NCBI GenBank assembly: GCA_050084985.1
Contig: JBITNC010000002.1
Span: forward strand, 22,568,001-22,632,000
Source of the DNA: Nageia nagi
Taxonomy: Eukaryota; Pinophyta
Direction: 5' to 3'
Length of the DNA: 64,000 nt
This document shows positions 10,952-22,282 of the stretch, piece after piece. The notes below the pieces were generated by a model that was not told the origin of the DNA, ran no database searches, and saw nothing but the letters and a program-made list of their open reading frames with translations. The position numbers and the translations under genes are program-made. Positions within the stretch are counted from its first letter, which is position 1, and each line of letters starts with the position of its first letter.

Positions 10952-13900
10952 ATGGTTGAGACCTTCATACCCAAGCACATACTCGACGGTTCCAACTATG
11001 GCATATGGGAACCTCGTATGAGAGTTGAGTTACAGGCAAGGAAGCTGTGGTAGATAGTAAATGAAGATCTAGTTGCTCCTACAGATGAGAAGGCCCTTGA
11101 AATTTACAACTCAAAGAATGAGTTAGCAACCTCAATGATCTATCGTGTAGTTTCAGATGACATCCTTCTCATGATTTCTTCCTCGACATCAGCAAAAGAA
11201 GCTTGGGACAGACTAAAGAAAATTTACCTTGGATCCAAATTTTCTAGAAGGTTCACCATTCTACAAAAGTTGTTGCAGTATCGTCAAGGAGAAGATGAAA
11301 GTACCTCAATCTACTTGAACAAAATCATTGACCTCAGGACACAACTGGTTGGCTGTGGGTGCAATTGGATCAATGATGAGTTCATGGTCTTCATTATTCT
11401 TCAAAGCCTCTCTACAAAGTTCAGTAACTTTGTCACAGTTATGGAGACTAGGCTCGATGATGAAGAAGATGTTATCTCCCTTGATAATCTTTCTAGACTC
11501 CTTCTGAAGCATGAGGAAACTTTGAACAAGAAAATGTTGAACATTTCTCCAAAGGATAATAGCATTGCTGTAGGATCAACCAAAACTCCTTTCAAGAAAA
11601 TGTTCAAACATTATAAATTCAAAGACAACAAATCCTCATCTACCATCAGGAAGCACAACAACTTCAAGCAAAGGAATGACAAAGCTGGATCAAGCAAACC
11701 AACACCGCAGGAAAAATTTGATGGGAATTGTAACTTTTGTGGCATCTTTGGGCACAAAGAGTATGATTTTCGTAAAAAGAAATTTGCTTAGAAAGGAAAG
11801 GGAAATGCAAATGTGAGAAATTTCAATAATAAAAAGAAGAACAAGCATGCTGCTTCTGTTGCCTACTACTCAATGACTCAAACTATTTCAAATGATTGGA
11901 TTATTGATTCAGGATGCACTAATCACATGTGTTATGAAAAGGATAAGTTTAAAAATTTTCATAAGTACAACAAGGATACAGTTGTGATAGGTGATAATAC
12001 AGTCCTTGATGTTCAAGGAATAGGGAATGTGAAGATTCATGGAAAGGCACTTGATAATGTATTTTATGTGCCTAAGCTAAGGATGAATCTTATCTCTGTA
12101 ATTCAGATTACAAGGACAGGATGCTCATTTGAGTTTACCTCACACTCCTGGTGTGTTAAGAAAGGACTTACCACTTTGATGAAAGGATCAGTAAAGAATG
12201 ACCTTTATATTGTGGATCAAGTACCTTCAAAGATTTGTCTTACTACAAATGTGTGTTCAAAAGGTAATCTTTGGCATCAACGATTAGGGCACCTTAACCA
12301 CAAGAGTATTCAAGATATGAAAAATCAAGAACTTGTGGAAGGTTTACCTGATATTTCACCCACAATTGGTCTTTGTAAAAGATGCATTCTTGGAAAGATG
12401 AATAGGCAAAAGTTTGAAAAGGATAAGGCAACTTGGGCTACTCATCCTCTTCAGCTTGTGCATTCAAATTTGAGGGGTCCATTTCAGACTAAATCTCTAG
12501 GGGGAGCTTCTTATGTTCTAACCTTCATTGATGACTTCAGTAGGATGACATTTGGTTATCTACTTGAGCACAAGGATCAAACTTTTGATCGATTTAAAGA
12601 CTTCAAGGCACTTGTTGAAAATCAAACTGATTTTAAGATCAAAATCCTGAGATCTAACAATGGGGGTGAATATAATAGCAATGAGTTTAACGATTATTGT
12701 GTTAAACATGGGATCAAGCGACAATTCACAATCCCTTACACCCCTCAGTAAAATGGAGTTGTTGAAAGAAAGAATCGCACCATTATGGAAATGGCAAGAT
12801 GCATGTTGGGTAACCTTCCTAGTTTCTTATGGGGAGAAGCTGTTCACACTGCTATTCACACCCTTAATAGGTGTAATACTAAAGTAGTTGAAGGAAAAAC
12901 TTCTTATGAAGCATGGACAGGAAAGAAACCTAACATTTCACACTTCAGGGTCTTTGGATGTGATGCATTTGCCTTCATTACCTCAGAGAAAAGAAAGAAG
13001 CTAGACAAAAGATCAAAAAAATGCATCTTTGTGGGGTATGATAATCAGCATAGAGGTTATAGGCTCTAATCCTCATCCCATAAAACAGTCTTTGTTTCTA
13101 GGGATGTCAAGTTCAATGAACTTCCTGAGGATACGACTTCTCATGCTGAGGTGTCTGATTCAGATGATTCTATGCATGCACCTAACTGGTTGGATGATCA
13201 TGTAGGGAAGTCACCACAAGAGCAAAATTCTCTAGCTCAGAGAATTACAAGAAGTATGACCTTGAATAAATCCTTATTTGCCAAAATTGATAATATGAAT
13301 GAGCCATCAACATTCAAAGAAGCTTCCAAGCAAGAGTGTTGGATGGAAGCTATGAAAGTTGAGTATGAGGCACTCATGAAAAATGAAACTTGGGATTTGG
13401 TTCCTTATCCCAATGAGAAAAATGTGATTGGAAATAAATGGATTTACAAGGTTAAGTACAATTCTAATGGAGAAGTTGAAAAATACAAAGCAAGGTTAGT
13501 GGCCAAAGGATTCGCTCAGAAATATGGTATTGATTATGAGGAAACCTTTGCTCCTATGGCCAAAATGCCTACTGTTAGGATAATCCTTGCTCTTTCTACA
13601 GCTCAGGGATGGAAAGTTTTCCAACTTAATGTCAAGAGTGCATTTCTCAATGGTGACTTGGATGTAGAAATCTACATGAATCAACCAGAAGGATTTATTC
13701 CAGAAGGAAAAGAGTCTCTTGTGTGCAAACTAAAGAAGTCTTTGTATGGACTTAAACAAGCACCTAGAGCATTGTACAAGAAAATTTCAAGATTCTTTGC
13801 AGATATTGGTTTTTCCAAGTGCTTCTCCGACTCAGATCTCTATGTACTCAATCAAGGAAAAGACGTGGTCTTAATTCTCCTTTATGTGGATGATCTTCTC

Positions 13901-14848
13901 ATAACAGGCAATAATATTGAAATCATCTAAGAGTGCATATCCAAATTGAAGGCAACATTTGAAATGACTGATCTAGGTCTATTGCATTACTATCTTGGAA
14001 TGCAAGTATACCAAGACAAAGATTGTACTTATCTTAGTTAATCTAATTATATATCAGACATCTTGCAAAAGTTTGGAATGGAGGAGTGTAGATATGCTGC
14101 AATACCTATTTCTCCTGGAATCATTGTATCATTGAGCTCAGATTCTCAGTTGGCTGATGCTACAGCTTATAGGCAATTGATCGATAGTCTTCTGTATCTG
14201 ACTTTCTCTCATCCTGATATTACCTTTGCAGTGAATCTGATGGCACGATTCATGCAAAAACCATATGTTGAACACCTCAATGCTGTGAAGCAAATCTTAA
14301 GGTATGTGGTAGGGACAAAGGATCTTGCTCTTAAGTATTCCAAAGTGCCTTCAATTGTTCTCTTAGGGTTCTCAGATTCTGATTATGGGGGATATAGAGA
14401 TGATAGAAAATCAACCTCTACATATGTGTTTAGCATTGGTTCAGGTGCTATCTCTTGGGCTTCCAAGAAGCAACCTACTGTGACTCTTTCTACCACCAAA
14501 GCTGAATATCGAGCCATGTCTGTTGCCGCCCAAGAAGCTATTTGGCTAAGACATCTTCTGAATGAAATTGGGTATAAGCAAAATGGCCCATCTCTTATTT
14601 CTTCAGATAATCAATCAGCTATCTCTTTGGCTAAGAATCCTGTGTTCCATCAAAGAACCAAACATGTGGAAATCCAAGCCCATTTTATCAGGGAGAAGGT
14701 TCTAGATGATGTCATACACTTGGAGTATTGTCCATCTACTGAAAACTCTGCTGATCTATTCACCAAGCCCCTTCCTGAAGCTCAGTTCAGTAAGCTTAGG
14801 GATTCTCTCGGGTTGGTGAAGTTGCCCTCAAGGGGGAGTGAAGTTTGA
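10952..14848 (+). pseudogene. Element B gag-pol polyprotein (one frame, six premature stops)
   Basis: One frame of 3,897 bp, the same length as in C, runs from ATG 10952 to TGA 14848 without frameshift. Premature stops lie at 11051, 11789, 12749, 13067, 13928 and 14039; at five of these C has a Gln codon or the context implies one, and at 13067 C has TAC. Domains in order: gag (residues 1-260) with CNFCGIFGHKEYDF (knuckle missing its last Cys), protease WIIDSGCTNH, GAG-pre-integrase RLGHLNHKS..CKRCILGK, integrase core, RT (FQLNVKSAFLNG, LLYVDDLL), RNase H (LGFSDSDYGG, SSDNQSAISL). Catalytic residues are also lost: integrase HSN and RSNNGGEY carry Asn for Asp, and the first RT Asp is Asn. Dead copy. 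Confidence 0.95.
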
Positions 14849-14920
14849 ACCTTTGTTAATGATGACAACTTCACCTCTAAGAGGCTCTTTTATTGTTGTA
14901 TAGCATGTGTTGATTATGAT

Positions 14921-15402
14921 ATACCTCCGTGGTAAGTTTGCTCTGCGTGACAAACTTGTTGTACATATTTATACCTCCATGGTAAGTTTTCTCTACGTGA
15001 TAAACTTGTACATTTTTATACCTCAGTGGTAAGTTTGCTCTATGTGACAAACTTGTTGTACATATTTATACCTCCGTGGTGAGTTTGCTCTACGTGAGAA
15101 ACTCATTGTACAATTTTTGAGCATATAATTAATATACCTCCGTGGTGAGTTTGCTCTGCGTGAGAAACTCATTGTACATTCTATACCTCCGTGGTGAGTT
15201 TGCTCTACGTGAGAAACTCATTGTACAATTTTTATGCTCTATACCTCTGTGGTGAGTTTGCTCTACGTGAGAAACTCATTGTACAATATTTGAGCATATA
15301 ATTAATATACCTCCATGGTAAGTTCGCTCTATGTGATGAACTTGTTGTACATTCTATACCTCCGTGGTGAGTTTGCTCTGCGTGAGAAACTCGTTGTACA
15401 AT
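14921..15402 (+). repeat. stem-loop repeat array of element B (9 units)
   Basis: Nine tandem units of about 45-60 bp starting 70 bp after the pol stop. Each reads ATACCTCCGTGGT, then an inverted repeat around CTCTRCGTGA, then TTGTACA. The stems come in three matched forms: AAGTTTG/CAAACTT (units 1 and 3; unit 2 has one changed pair), GAGTTT/AAACTC (units 4-7 and 9) and AAGTTC/GAACTT (unit 8). The preceding TACC..GGTA can form a second, smaller hairpin. Confidence 0.9.
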
Positions 15403-15870
15403 TTTTATGCTCTATTAATAATCAACACATGTCTATATACAACAGGTGACTATGAGTGATGGCTTGGCATCTCTGTGATGACTTATAGTGCACCATTATT
15501 CAGTTATTTATAAGATAGCATTATTTGATTCTCTTGTTTGAATATATGATGCATCTAACTGATTTTGTTCATGAGTTGCTTGTAGCATGTAGGATCTTCT
15601 TTAGAAATGCAGGTTACTCACCTTGTGAAAGCAAGCTCATGGAGACTCACATGTTAGCTTAAAGTTGATCGACTACTATGTACAGTGAAACCAGTTGTGG
15701 TTAATGATTGTATTGTAAACCATTTTATCAAATGGTAATGTAGTGAGTCTCATACTAGTTCTCAAAAAGATTCTCAAATATGTAAATGTTCTCATCTCCA
15801 CTTGTATCTCTATGGAGGAGAACTCTCTCGTACTCTCTCTCTTCTTTCTTCTACGCTTTATCCCAATATT
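15403..15870 (+). other. element B 3' untranslated region
   Basis: Non-coding and conserved with C (28781-29244) and, inverted, with A (1264-1730). Ends in a CT-rich stretch before the polypurine tract. Confidence 0.8.
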
Positions 15871-15884
15871 GCATTAAGGGGGAG
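15871..15884 (+). promoter_or_regulatory. polypurine tract of element B
   Basis: GCATTAAGGGGGAG immediately before the LTR start TGTTAG. Confidence 0.88.
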
Positions 15885-16388
15885 TGTTAGAATTTGTAAT
15901 GAAATATTGTGAATATCTAAACTCCTTGTAAGTTCAATTAATCACTTGAAGGATATGTAGATACCTTAAGGGATTAATTGAATTTTTTATTATGTGTGGA
16001 CTTTGACCTAACCATGGGATTAGTTGGTAGGTTAAAGTTAGGTCACACATTTATTGTAAACCTAACCTTACCCTTGGGTTAAAGGGAGGTTAGGGAGGTG
16101 CTCTCAAGCTATAAATAGAGGGCCTCTCCTCTTGTAAAATCATCCAAGTTTTGGAGTAAGATTACTCTACTAGGTTGTGTAGGAGAGAGCAAGAGAATAA
16201 TTTTAAGAGAGGCATAGATGTAGAATAGAGAACTAGTTGTGGATGTACTCCCAAGGAGGGAGGAACCACATTATATTGGTGTCATATTGTGTGAATGTGT
16301 TAGTAGCTTGTAGATGTTGCATGTTGAATGTGATTGAGCTTTCTATAGTCTTGGACCTTTGGGAATTAGAGTAGTGCTAATTCTCTCA
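15885..16388 (+). repeat. 3' LTR of element B
   Basis: 504 bp from TGTTAGAATTTG to ATTCTCTCA. Homologous to the C LTRs. It has the family TATA box (CTATAAATAG near 16110). There is no partner LTR at B's left end. Confidence 0.93.
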
Positions 16389-16393
16389 TTACT

Positions 16394-18677
16394 TTCAATA
16401 TTTTGCATTTTGCAAGTATAAAGCAATTGTGCAAAAGAACTTGAAACCTTAAGAGTCCAATGGGTTTTGTACTAACCCCTAAAATACTTTTTACATTTTG
16501 CATACTTTTGCTCAAGTTCAAAAATTCATTAAAACACTTTAATGAATTTTTAAAAGGCTAAGTCCTACTTAGCATTAATCCATAACTTAAACATGCATTA
16601 TTCCATGACTTAAAATTAAGTAATAAACATGCATTATTTAACTTAAAATTTTAAGTACTAAGCATGCTTTATTCCTAACAAGGTTAAGAAGCATGCATTA
16701 TAAATTTAGCATGCAAGATCCAGCTAGATAAAGATTTAAGTAAAAAATTATACAAATTCCCCCCTTTTTTACTTAAAGTTTTAAAACTTGGATGCTAAAA
16801 AATTTCTTTTAAGTATGGTTCCTCCCCCCTTTTCACTTAATGTGTTATCCCTAAAAAAATAGCATAGGGTTTTAGGAAATATGAAATACTTAAAAAAGGA
16901 CTTAGGTAAAATCCCTTAAATGGTTAATTTAGACCTAGACATAAAAAAAATCAAATCCCTTTGTAGTGGGTAAAAAAAAAATTAAAGACCCAACAACTTA
17001 TGTTTGAAAAATATGGAAAGGTGGCCATGTGTAAGCCTCGTGGAGGTTGAGAGGCTGGGCAAAGGTGGCAGGGAGACCAAAGTGAGGAAAAGGGAGGTGA
17101 AGGTGGCAGGAGGAGGCCACGGAGGGTGGTGGAGGTGGTAAGGCACGTGGGGTAGCTAGACGGTTGTTGACCATCCCAGTAAAATGTGCAATGCATGCTT
17201 CAACCGCCCATTGAGATAGATCAACATTTAAGGAGAAATCAATTAGTGTTGCATTCATCCACCTATTGCCAAGGGGTTTTAGAGTGTCACAAGCCATAGC
17301 AAAGCTACCTAGGAGGACGCATCTCATCAAACCATTCGTAGACCCTTGCAACATATCCGATTTATGCATTCGACGTATTCAAGCTGGCAAGGGAGGAGGC
17401 TGAAGGGGAGGCATTCGATGCATATCCTACGATCATTATAGTTCATGAAACTCAATCTGCATCATGCATCATGTCAAATAATTCATGGACCCTATCAACG
17501 TATCCATTTGTGTATATCCTGCAATCAGTGTAGTCCATGAAACTCTAGCTTCATCATGCATCGTGTTAAATAATTCGCGTGCCTTCCCTATGCTTCCAAG
17601 GTCATGCCCAGCTGACGAGGGAGGAGGCTGCGGGGGAGGTGTTAAACAAGGTGCAGACCCTTTCAGGGAGAAAATGAACCCGATTGTTCCTGCCTATCCA
17701 AGCTCGCACCTTCCCTATGTTTCCACATTTTGCATGCAAGTTGGTGAGGCATTTTGTCAAACAGTTCGCAGAAGGTCGCGCGAGGCATTTTGTCAAACAT
17801 TCACAGACCCTTTTATTTTACCCCCCCTAAATTTTTAATATATAATAAAAATAATTTTTTATATATATATAAAATTCAGGATAACTAGATGGTTTTAAAT
17901 ACCTTGATAATGTAAAAAAAAATCCTTATTTGATTGGTTTTAAATACCTTTTCCCCTTTTTAAGCTATGAAATAGCTAGGATGAGAGATGTAATTAAGAA
18001 AAATAATTGTAAAATCATTTTGTATGGCTCTCATCATATAGATATTAAAGAAAATACACCCTTTTTAATAAATGGCTTACAATATTTTATTTTCTATATA
18101 CTAACCTCTTAAACATGTTTACTAGAGGATAGAAAAAAATTACCCATATTTTGCAAATAACAAAAAAGTTAACACATAGTTCAAAATGGGTTAGTGTCAT
18201 AAGAACAAATCAAGTTTAACTATAACATATTATTGCCATTTTGATCATATAAAGACCTCTTAATATCAAAGGAATAAAAGGAATAAAGACCTCTTAATAC
18301 CAAAGAAATAAAAGGTATGTAAAAGGAACAAAAAACAATAGCAATATTGCAACTAATCAAAAAAAATGTTAGTATACAAATTGCAAATTTGGCATAATGT
18401 ATTATTGCCCAATCACTTAACATAAAAGATTGTTAGTAGAACAAACAAAATGAGAAATAATATATTATGTTATTGAGGCAATGTTTGCTAAGAGTTGTAC
18501 TAACATAATCATAAAAGAATGTTAGTATCAAAATGAAATAATTCATAAGATAACCAAAGGAGGAGGAAATTTATACCTTCTCTTGGAATTTACCTCACCA
18601 AGACCTTAAAATTGAAGGAATAAGAGATTCCACACCAAAAAGAGCTTCTACACCAAGAAGAAGAGCTTCCACACCAA
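16394..18677 (-). other. element A leader, PBS-proximal part
   Basis: Minus-strand leader from the PBS to the B insertion point. It is homologous at both ends to C's leader (21189-23756): the PBS-proximal GAGCTTGGTGTGGAAGCTC block and the distal block beginning ACTACAAAGGGATTTG. The middle is AT-rich and carries PPR-derived sequence. Confidence 0.8.
17000..17840 (-). pseudogene. captured PPR gene fragments in element A leader
   Basis: Minus-strand reading shows degenerate pentatricopeptide-repeat motifs in several frames: HAKCGNIGKVRAW (about 17745-17710), then GKARELFNTMHDEARVSWTT and LIAGYTQ (about 17584-17504), then DRVHELFDMMHD..MIVGYASN with stops (about 17496-17410), then GYVARVYEWFDEM (about 17361-17323). 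These are classic plant PLS-type PPR signatures; such proteins bind organelle RNA. The rest down to 17000 is pyrimidine-rich and not recognisable. The fragment is in A's sense orientation. It starts about 840 bp after the PBS next to a GGGGGG tract, the region where C also holds PPR sequence, but the motifs differ. Not functional. Confidence 0.72.
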
Positions 18678-18689
18678 GCTCTGATACCA
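18678..18689 (-). promoter_or_regulatory. primer binding site of element A
   Basis: TGGTATCAGAGC on the minus strand, two bases from the 5' LTR; complementary to initiator tRNA-Met. Confidence 0.92.
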
Positions 18690-18691
18690 AT

Positions 18692-19151
18692 TGAATGATT
18701 TAGACCTACTCTAAATCCTCAAGGTCCAAGACTAGGAAACTCAATCATACACAAGATAACACAAATATAATGTGGTTCCTCCCTCCTTGGGAGTACATCC
18801 ACAACTAGTTCTCAATTCTCAATCTATGCACCTCTTACAACAATTCTCTTCCTCTCCTACACAACCAGTAGAGTAATCTTACTCCAAAAACTTAGTTATG
18901 TTACAAGAGGAGAGGCCCTCTATTTATAGCTTGAGAGCACCTCCCTAACCTCCCTTTAACCCAAGGGTAAGGTTAAGGTTACAATAAATGTATCACCTAA
19001 CTTTAACCTACCAACTAACCACATGGTAAAGTCAAAGTCTACATAATAAAGAATTCAATTAATCCCTTAAGGTATCTACATATCCTTTAAGTGATTAATT
19101 GAATTTACAAGGAGTTTAGATATTCATAATATTTCATTACAAATTCTAATA
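18692..19151 (-). repeat. 5' LTR of element A
   Basis: Pairs with 789-1249. Its outer end reads TATTAG instead of TGTTAG on the minus strand, a single point change. TSD GGGCC follows at 19152-19156. Confidence 0.93.
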
Positions 19152-19156
19152 GGGCC

Positions 19157-20673
19157 TTCATCCTATCATACTTCACCCTACAGTGGATTTCCTTCTCCTT
19201 TTGTTCAATTTTATCCATTTGGATTTTCATAAAAGCCCATTGCTAGTCCAATGGAGGTATCACCATCCTCTCCTACAACCTCTTCAAATATTTCTCTAAG
19301 GTAGCAACCTGTACATCTTAGGCTATGAGAGTAGCCTATAACTTTGTAACTGAGGCATTGAATGGTTTCAAACTTTTATTCTTGGCCTCAAGAGTTGAAA
19401 TACACCTCTCAATATCCCCTATGAAAAATAAATAGATTTTTAAAAATATTGCTCACATCAAAATTACAAAAATTTGATAAAAAATTAGTTATTTACCTAG
19501 TGCTACCAATGGCATAGCCTCAACTAGCACCACTAATATTGGTGTTTTTGTTCCTCACCCCTCCTCTTGCATGGGCACATCATGCATGGGGTTATTCACT
19601 TGATAGGAGTCATCCTCAAAGGACCCCTTGCTAACTGCAACCTCCTCTCCCTCCTCATCCTTGTCCATGCCTAATTTAGCAAGATGAACTCCTAACCACC
19701 ATGAGGCATATACTCATACAAACTTGGGTACCATCAACACATTATCTATTGCATCTTGAACCCTAGGATCCTCCCATGTGAGCCTCCATGCTGATATCAC
19801 TTGGGCTCCTACATGAGTATCTATATTTGCCAAATAATGATAGTAAAATATGGTAATTAGAGGGATCCCTTGCTAGATTCCAAACTACCTCAAAACCCAC
19901 TGAGGATGGTAGGGCTCTACCACCTTCCTCCTTATATAGAGGAAGCACTCCTATTGCACCCATGCCAAATGGTGGGCATCTACCTCCCAAATGTAATCTA
20001 TAAAAGAAATGCAAACTAGGTCCTTGGCATGTAACTTATCTAGCTCTCTCTGTCTAGCCTTTAAAGAGTGTGAATATCTGTATCTGTAGGCCCTCAACAT
20101 CTAGCAGGTTAGGGATATGTCACCTAGATCATCCTAACCCCTTTATAATCTAATTAGCCTAATAAATATGATCTTCTTGTAGGCCCAAACTTGGAGAAAA
20201 CTTGCATGGAAAATGGTCACATTGAACTTGTCAATGTTAGTAAAAATTGTATAGATCCTTGTACAGTTAAGCTATCACAAGAGGTCCCTATGCAAACTAC
20301 ATCCCCCTCCCATAAATCTATATCATAATCCAAACTAAATCAAGTGGAAAGGTGGAGCTACTCTTGTTTGAGCACAAGTATGTAGAAATGATGGTTGTTA
20401 TATACAACTGTAGGTGCCTTTGAGCTGGGGCAAAATGGTACACTTCTGCCAATTTGGCCACCTAATGCTCCCAATTATGGTCATCCTCTTTGCTAAACCA
20501 TAGGGCATCCTAATCTTGCATGTTATTATTTTTCAACTCCCTCTAATGTAAGAATGTTTCCCCTTATGGGAATTCCCCAAATCTAGTATACATCAATCAA
20601 GGTCACAGTCATTTCATAGGTGAAATGTATTGCAGTCTAGGTCCCAATGCTTTGCTAGTGCTATTAGTAGGGG
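19157..20673 (-). pseudogene. decayed plant mobile domain (PMD/MAIN-like) gene, main part
   Basis: Minus-strand translation across frames and stops gives LLIALAKHWDLDCNTFHL followed by MTVTLIDVY..IWGIPIRGN (about 20670-20540), resembling the PMD signature TFHL..GE.T.TL.DV..IL.IPV.G. Further on come FHASFLQVWAY, then HAKDLVCISFIDYIWEVDAHH (19990-19950 area), then TWEDPRVQDAIDNVLMVPKFV. Near 19490 a plausible GT donor and near 19420 a CATAG acceptor bracket an intron, after which a coiled-coil-like segment begins (DIERCISTLEAKNKSLK). Many stops: pseudogene. PMD proteins occur as host silencing factors (MAIN) and as transposon-borne genes; which this was cannot be told. It is interrupted by element C at its start (continuing at 29758) and by element A at its end. 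Confidence 0.5.
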
Positions 20674-20678
20674 AAGGT

Positions 20679-21174
20679 TGTTAGAATTTGTAATGAAATA
20701 CTGTGAATATCTAAACTCCTTGTAAGTTCAATTAATCACTTAAAGGATATGTAGATAACTTAAGGGATTAATTGAATTCTTTATTATGTGTGGACTTTGA
20801 CCTAACCATGGGGTTAGTTGGTAGGTTAAAGTTAGGTCACACATTTATTGTAACCCTAACCTTACCCTTGGGTTAAAGGGAGGTTAGGGAGGTGCTCTCA
20901 AGCTATAAATAGAGGGCCTCTCCTCTTGTAAATCTATCTCTAAGTTTTGGAGTAAGATTACTCTACTAGGTTGTGTAGGAGAGAGCAAGAGAATAGTTGT
21001 AAGAGAGGCATAAATTGAGAATAGAGAACTAGTTGTGGATGTACTCCCAAGGAGGGAGGAACCACATTATATTGGTGTCATATTGTGTGAATGATGTTCT
21101 TAGGATTGTAGATGATGAATGATTTAGCTTTCTAGTCTTAGACCTTGGGAATTAGATCTAGGCTAATTCCATCA
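20679..21174 (+). repeat. 5' LTR of element C
   Basis: 496 bp, TGTTAG...CCATCA. TATA box TATAAATA at 20904-20911 in GCTATAAATAGAGGGCC, so transcription should start shortly downstream and the mRNA carries the leader, gag-pol and array. Confidence 0.95.
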
Positions 21175-21176
21175 AG

Positions 21177-21188
21177 TGGTATCAGAGC
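21177..21188 (+). promoter_or_regulatory. primer binding site of element C
   Basis: TGGTATCAGAGC, two bases after the 5' LTR; complementary to initiator tRNA-Met. Confidence 0.93.
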
Positions 21189-21924
21189 TTGGTGTGGAAG
21201 CTCTTCTTCTACATTTTGGAGGTGCTTCATCCTTCTCAAATTTGGAGATCTTAATCCTAATCTTCATTGTGAGGTAAAAGGTTTGCAAAGGTATAACCTT
21301 CTATCCTTCTTTAACTAAGTTCATTATGATACTAATTTTTTGTATGATTATGCTAGCTCAATGTCTTAGTAAAAATAACTTCAAATACCATAATATATTT
21401 TTGCTACTCTCTTCTTACTAACAATATTTTATGTTAGTAATCTATGTACAAAGAAAATGTCTTTTTTTTATGAGCAAAAATATATTATGATAGCATCTTA
21501 TTGAAATTTTTTTTACAATAGTCTTTTGTGAAAAATATCAAAAAAAGAGGAAGGTGCAATTTTTTTTTATATGTTATTGTTGAAATAAAGTGAAGGACTT
21601 TATTTACAAGCCTTGAAATATTTACAATATATTTTTTCAAAAATTATTAATTTTGGGGGGGGGGGGGAAATAATAAAGTTTACAAAATCATGTTATAAAA
21701 GTATGTTGGGGGGGTCAAGAAAATTAAATGGTGGCTCCTCCCGCCCGCCGCAGAGTCCTCCTCTCACCCCTGCCTCCTCCCGACGTGACGCTGCTGCTCA
21801 TTTTTTTTCATGCGCTTTAATCTAACATATTTTTTCAAAAACTTATGTTATTTTGGGGGGGGAACAAAATAAATGAACGATATGAAAAATTGTTTGACAA
21901 AATTGGTATCAGACAAAATGCAAA

Positions 21925-22235
21925 GTTTCTTAGACTGTAATGATCGTAGGAGATGTACAAGACAGATACATTGAATAGCTCTACGAGTTGTTTACCTCCA
22001 TGCATGCAATGCAGACACCGGTTCATGGATTGAAATGATCGTAGGATCTACACAAAATGGAATTATTTGGCGTACGCTCGCAAAGTTTTTGACTATATGT
22101 CTGAACGAGACATCTTCTCACGGACTCTAATAATTTTAGGCTACCAAAGACATGGCTTTCCTCGACAGGCAATGATACTGTTTTGCCAAATGCAACAAAC
22201 ACTAGCAGTAGTTAGTTGTTTCCTAATTCAGTTTA
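21925..22235 (+). pseudogene. captured PPR gene fragment in element C leader (part 1)
   Basis: Readable motifs: TVMIVG..Q with ELFTSMHAM (about 21935-22005), a second MIVGSTQNG (about 22033-22055), then an open stretch AYARKVFDYMSERDIFS..ILGYQRHGFPRQAMILFCQM (22070-22195). These are typical A/E-type helices of plant organellar PPR proteins with the usual DxF/RD spacing. In C's sense orientation; frames change between motifs. Non-functional. Confidence 0.75.
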
Positions 22236-22282
22236 TGGAGCTCTCCTAAGAATGGAGCATCAGTAATAGAGCAAACAGAAGG

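Larger units (their letters stand above)
9889..16388 (+). mobile_element. Element B: 5'-truncated copia of the A/C family inserted in A's leader
   Basis: It ends in a complete LTR (15885-16388) and is flanked by a perfect 5-bp duplication TTACT (9884-9888, 16389-16393). Removing B plus one TTACT rejoins A's leader exactly as it reads in element C. The left end begins TGGTATAATTTTTACTT, which in C is an internal leader position (about 23387), not an LTR. B therefore lacks its 5' LTR, its PBS and over 2 kb of leader, yet has TG...CA ends and a normal-length duplication. gag-pol, stem-loop array and polypurine tract follow in order. It is oriented head to head with A. Confidence 0.88.
789..19151 (-). 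mobile_element. Element A: full-length Ty1/copia retrotransposon hosting nested insertions E and B
   Basis: The two LTRs (789-1249 and 18692-19151) are nearly identical by eye, with about five substitutions and one 1-nt indel. They are flanked by a perfect 5-bp target-site duplication GGGCC at 784-788 and 19152-19156. The minus-strand order is 5' LTR, tRNA-Met type primer site (18678-18689), long leader with PPR gene fragments, gag-pol, stem-loop array, polypurine tract (1250-1263), 3' LTR. It is interrupted by element E at 2842-6224 and by element B at 9889-16388; without them it is about 8.5 kb. A itself sits inside a decayed PMD-like gene. The low LTR divergence says A, and therefore E and B, are fairly recent insertions. 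Confidence 0.93.

Noticed and set aside
11306-11607. Antisense open frames opposite gag (also at 8659-9005 and 24773-24979)
   Set aside because: They recur only because the sense gag is conserved between copies; codon pattern follows the sense frame.
16060-16085. CCTAACC-type words in the LTRs as telomere-like repeats
   Set aside because: Only two or three imperfect units, part of the conserved LTR sequence.
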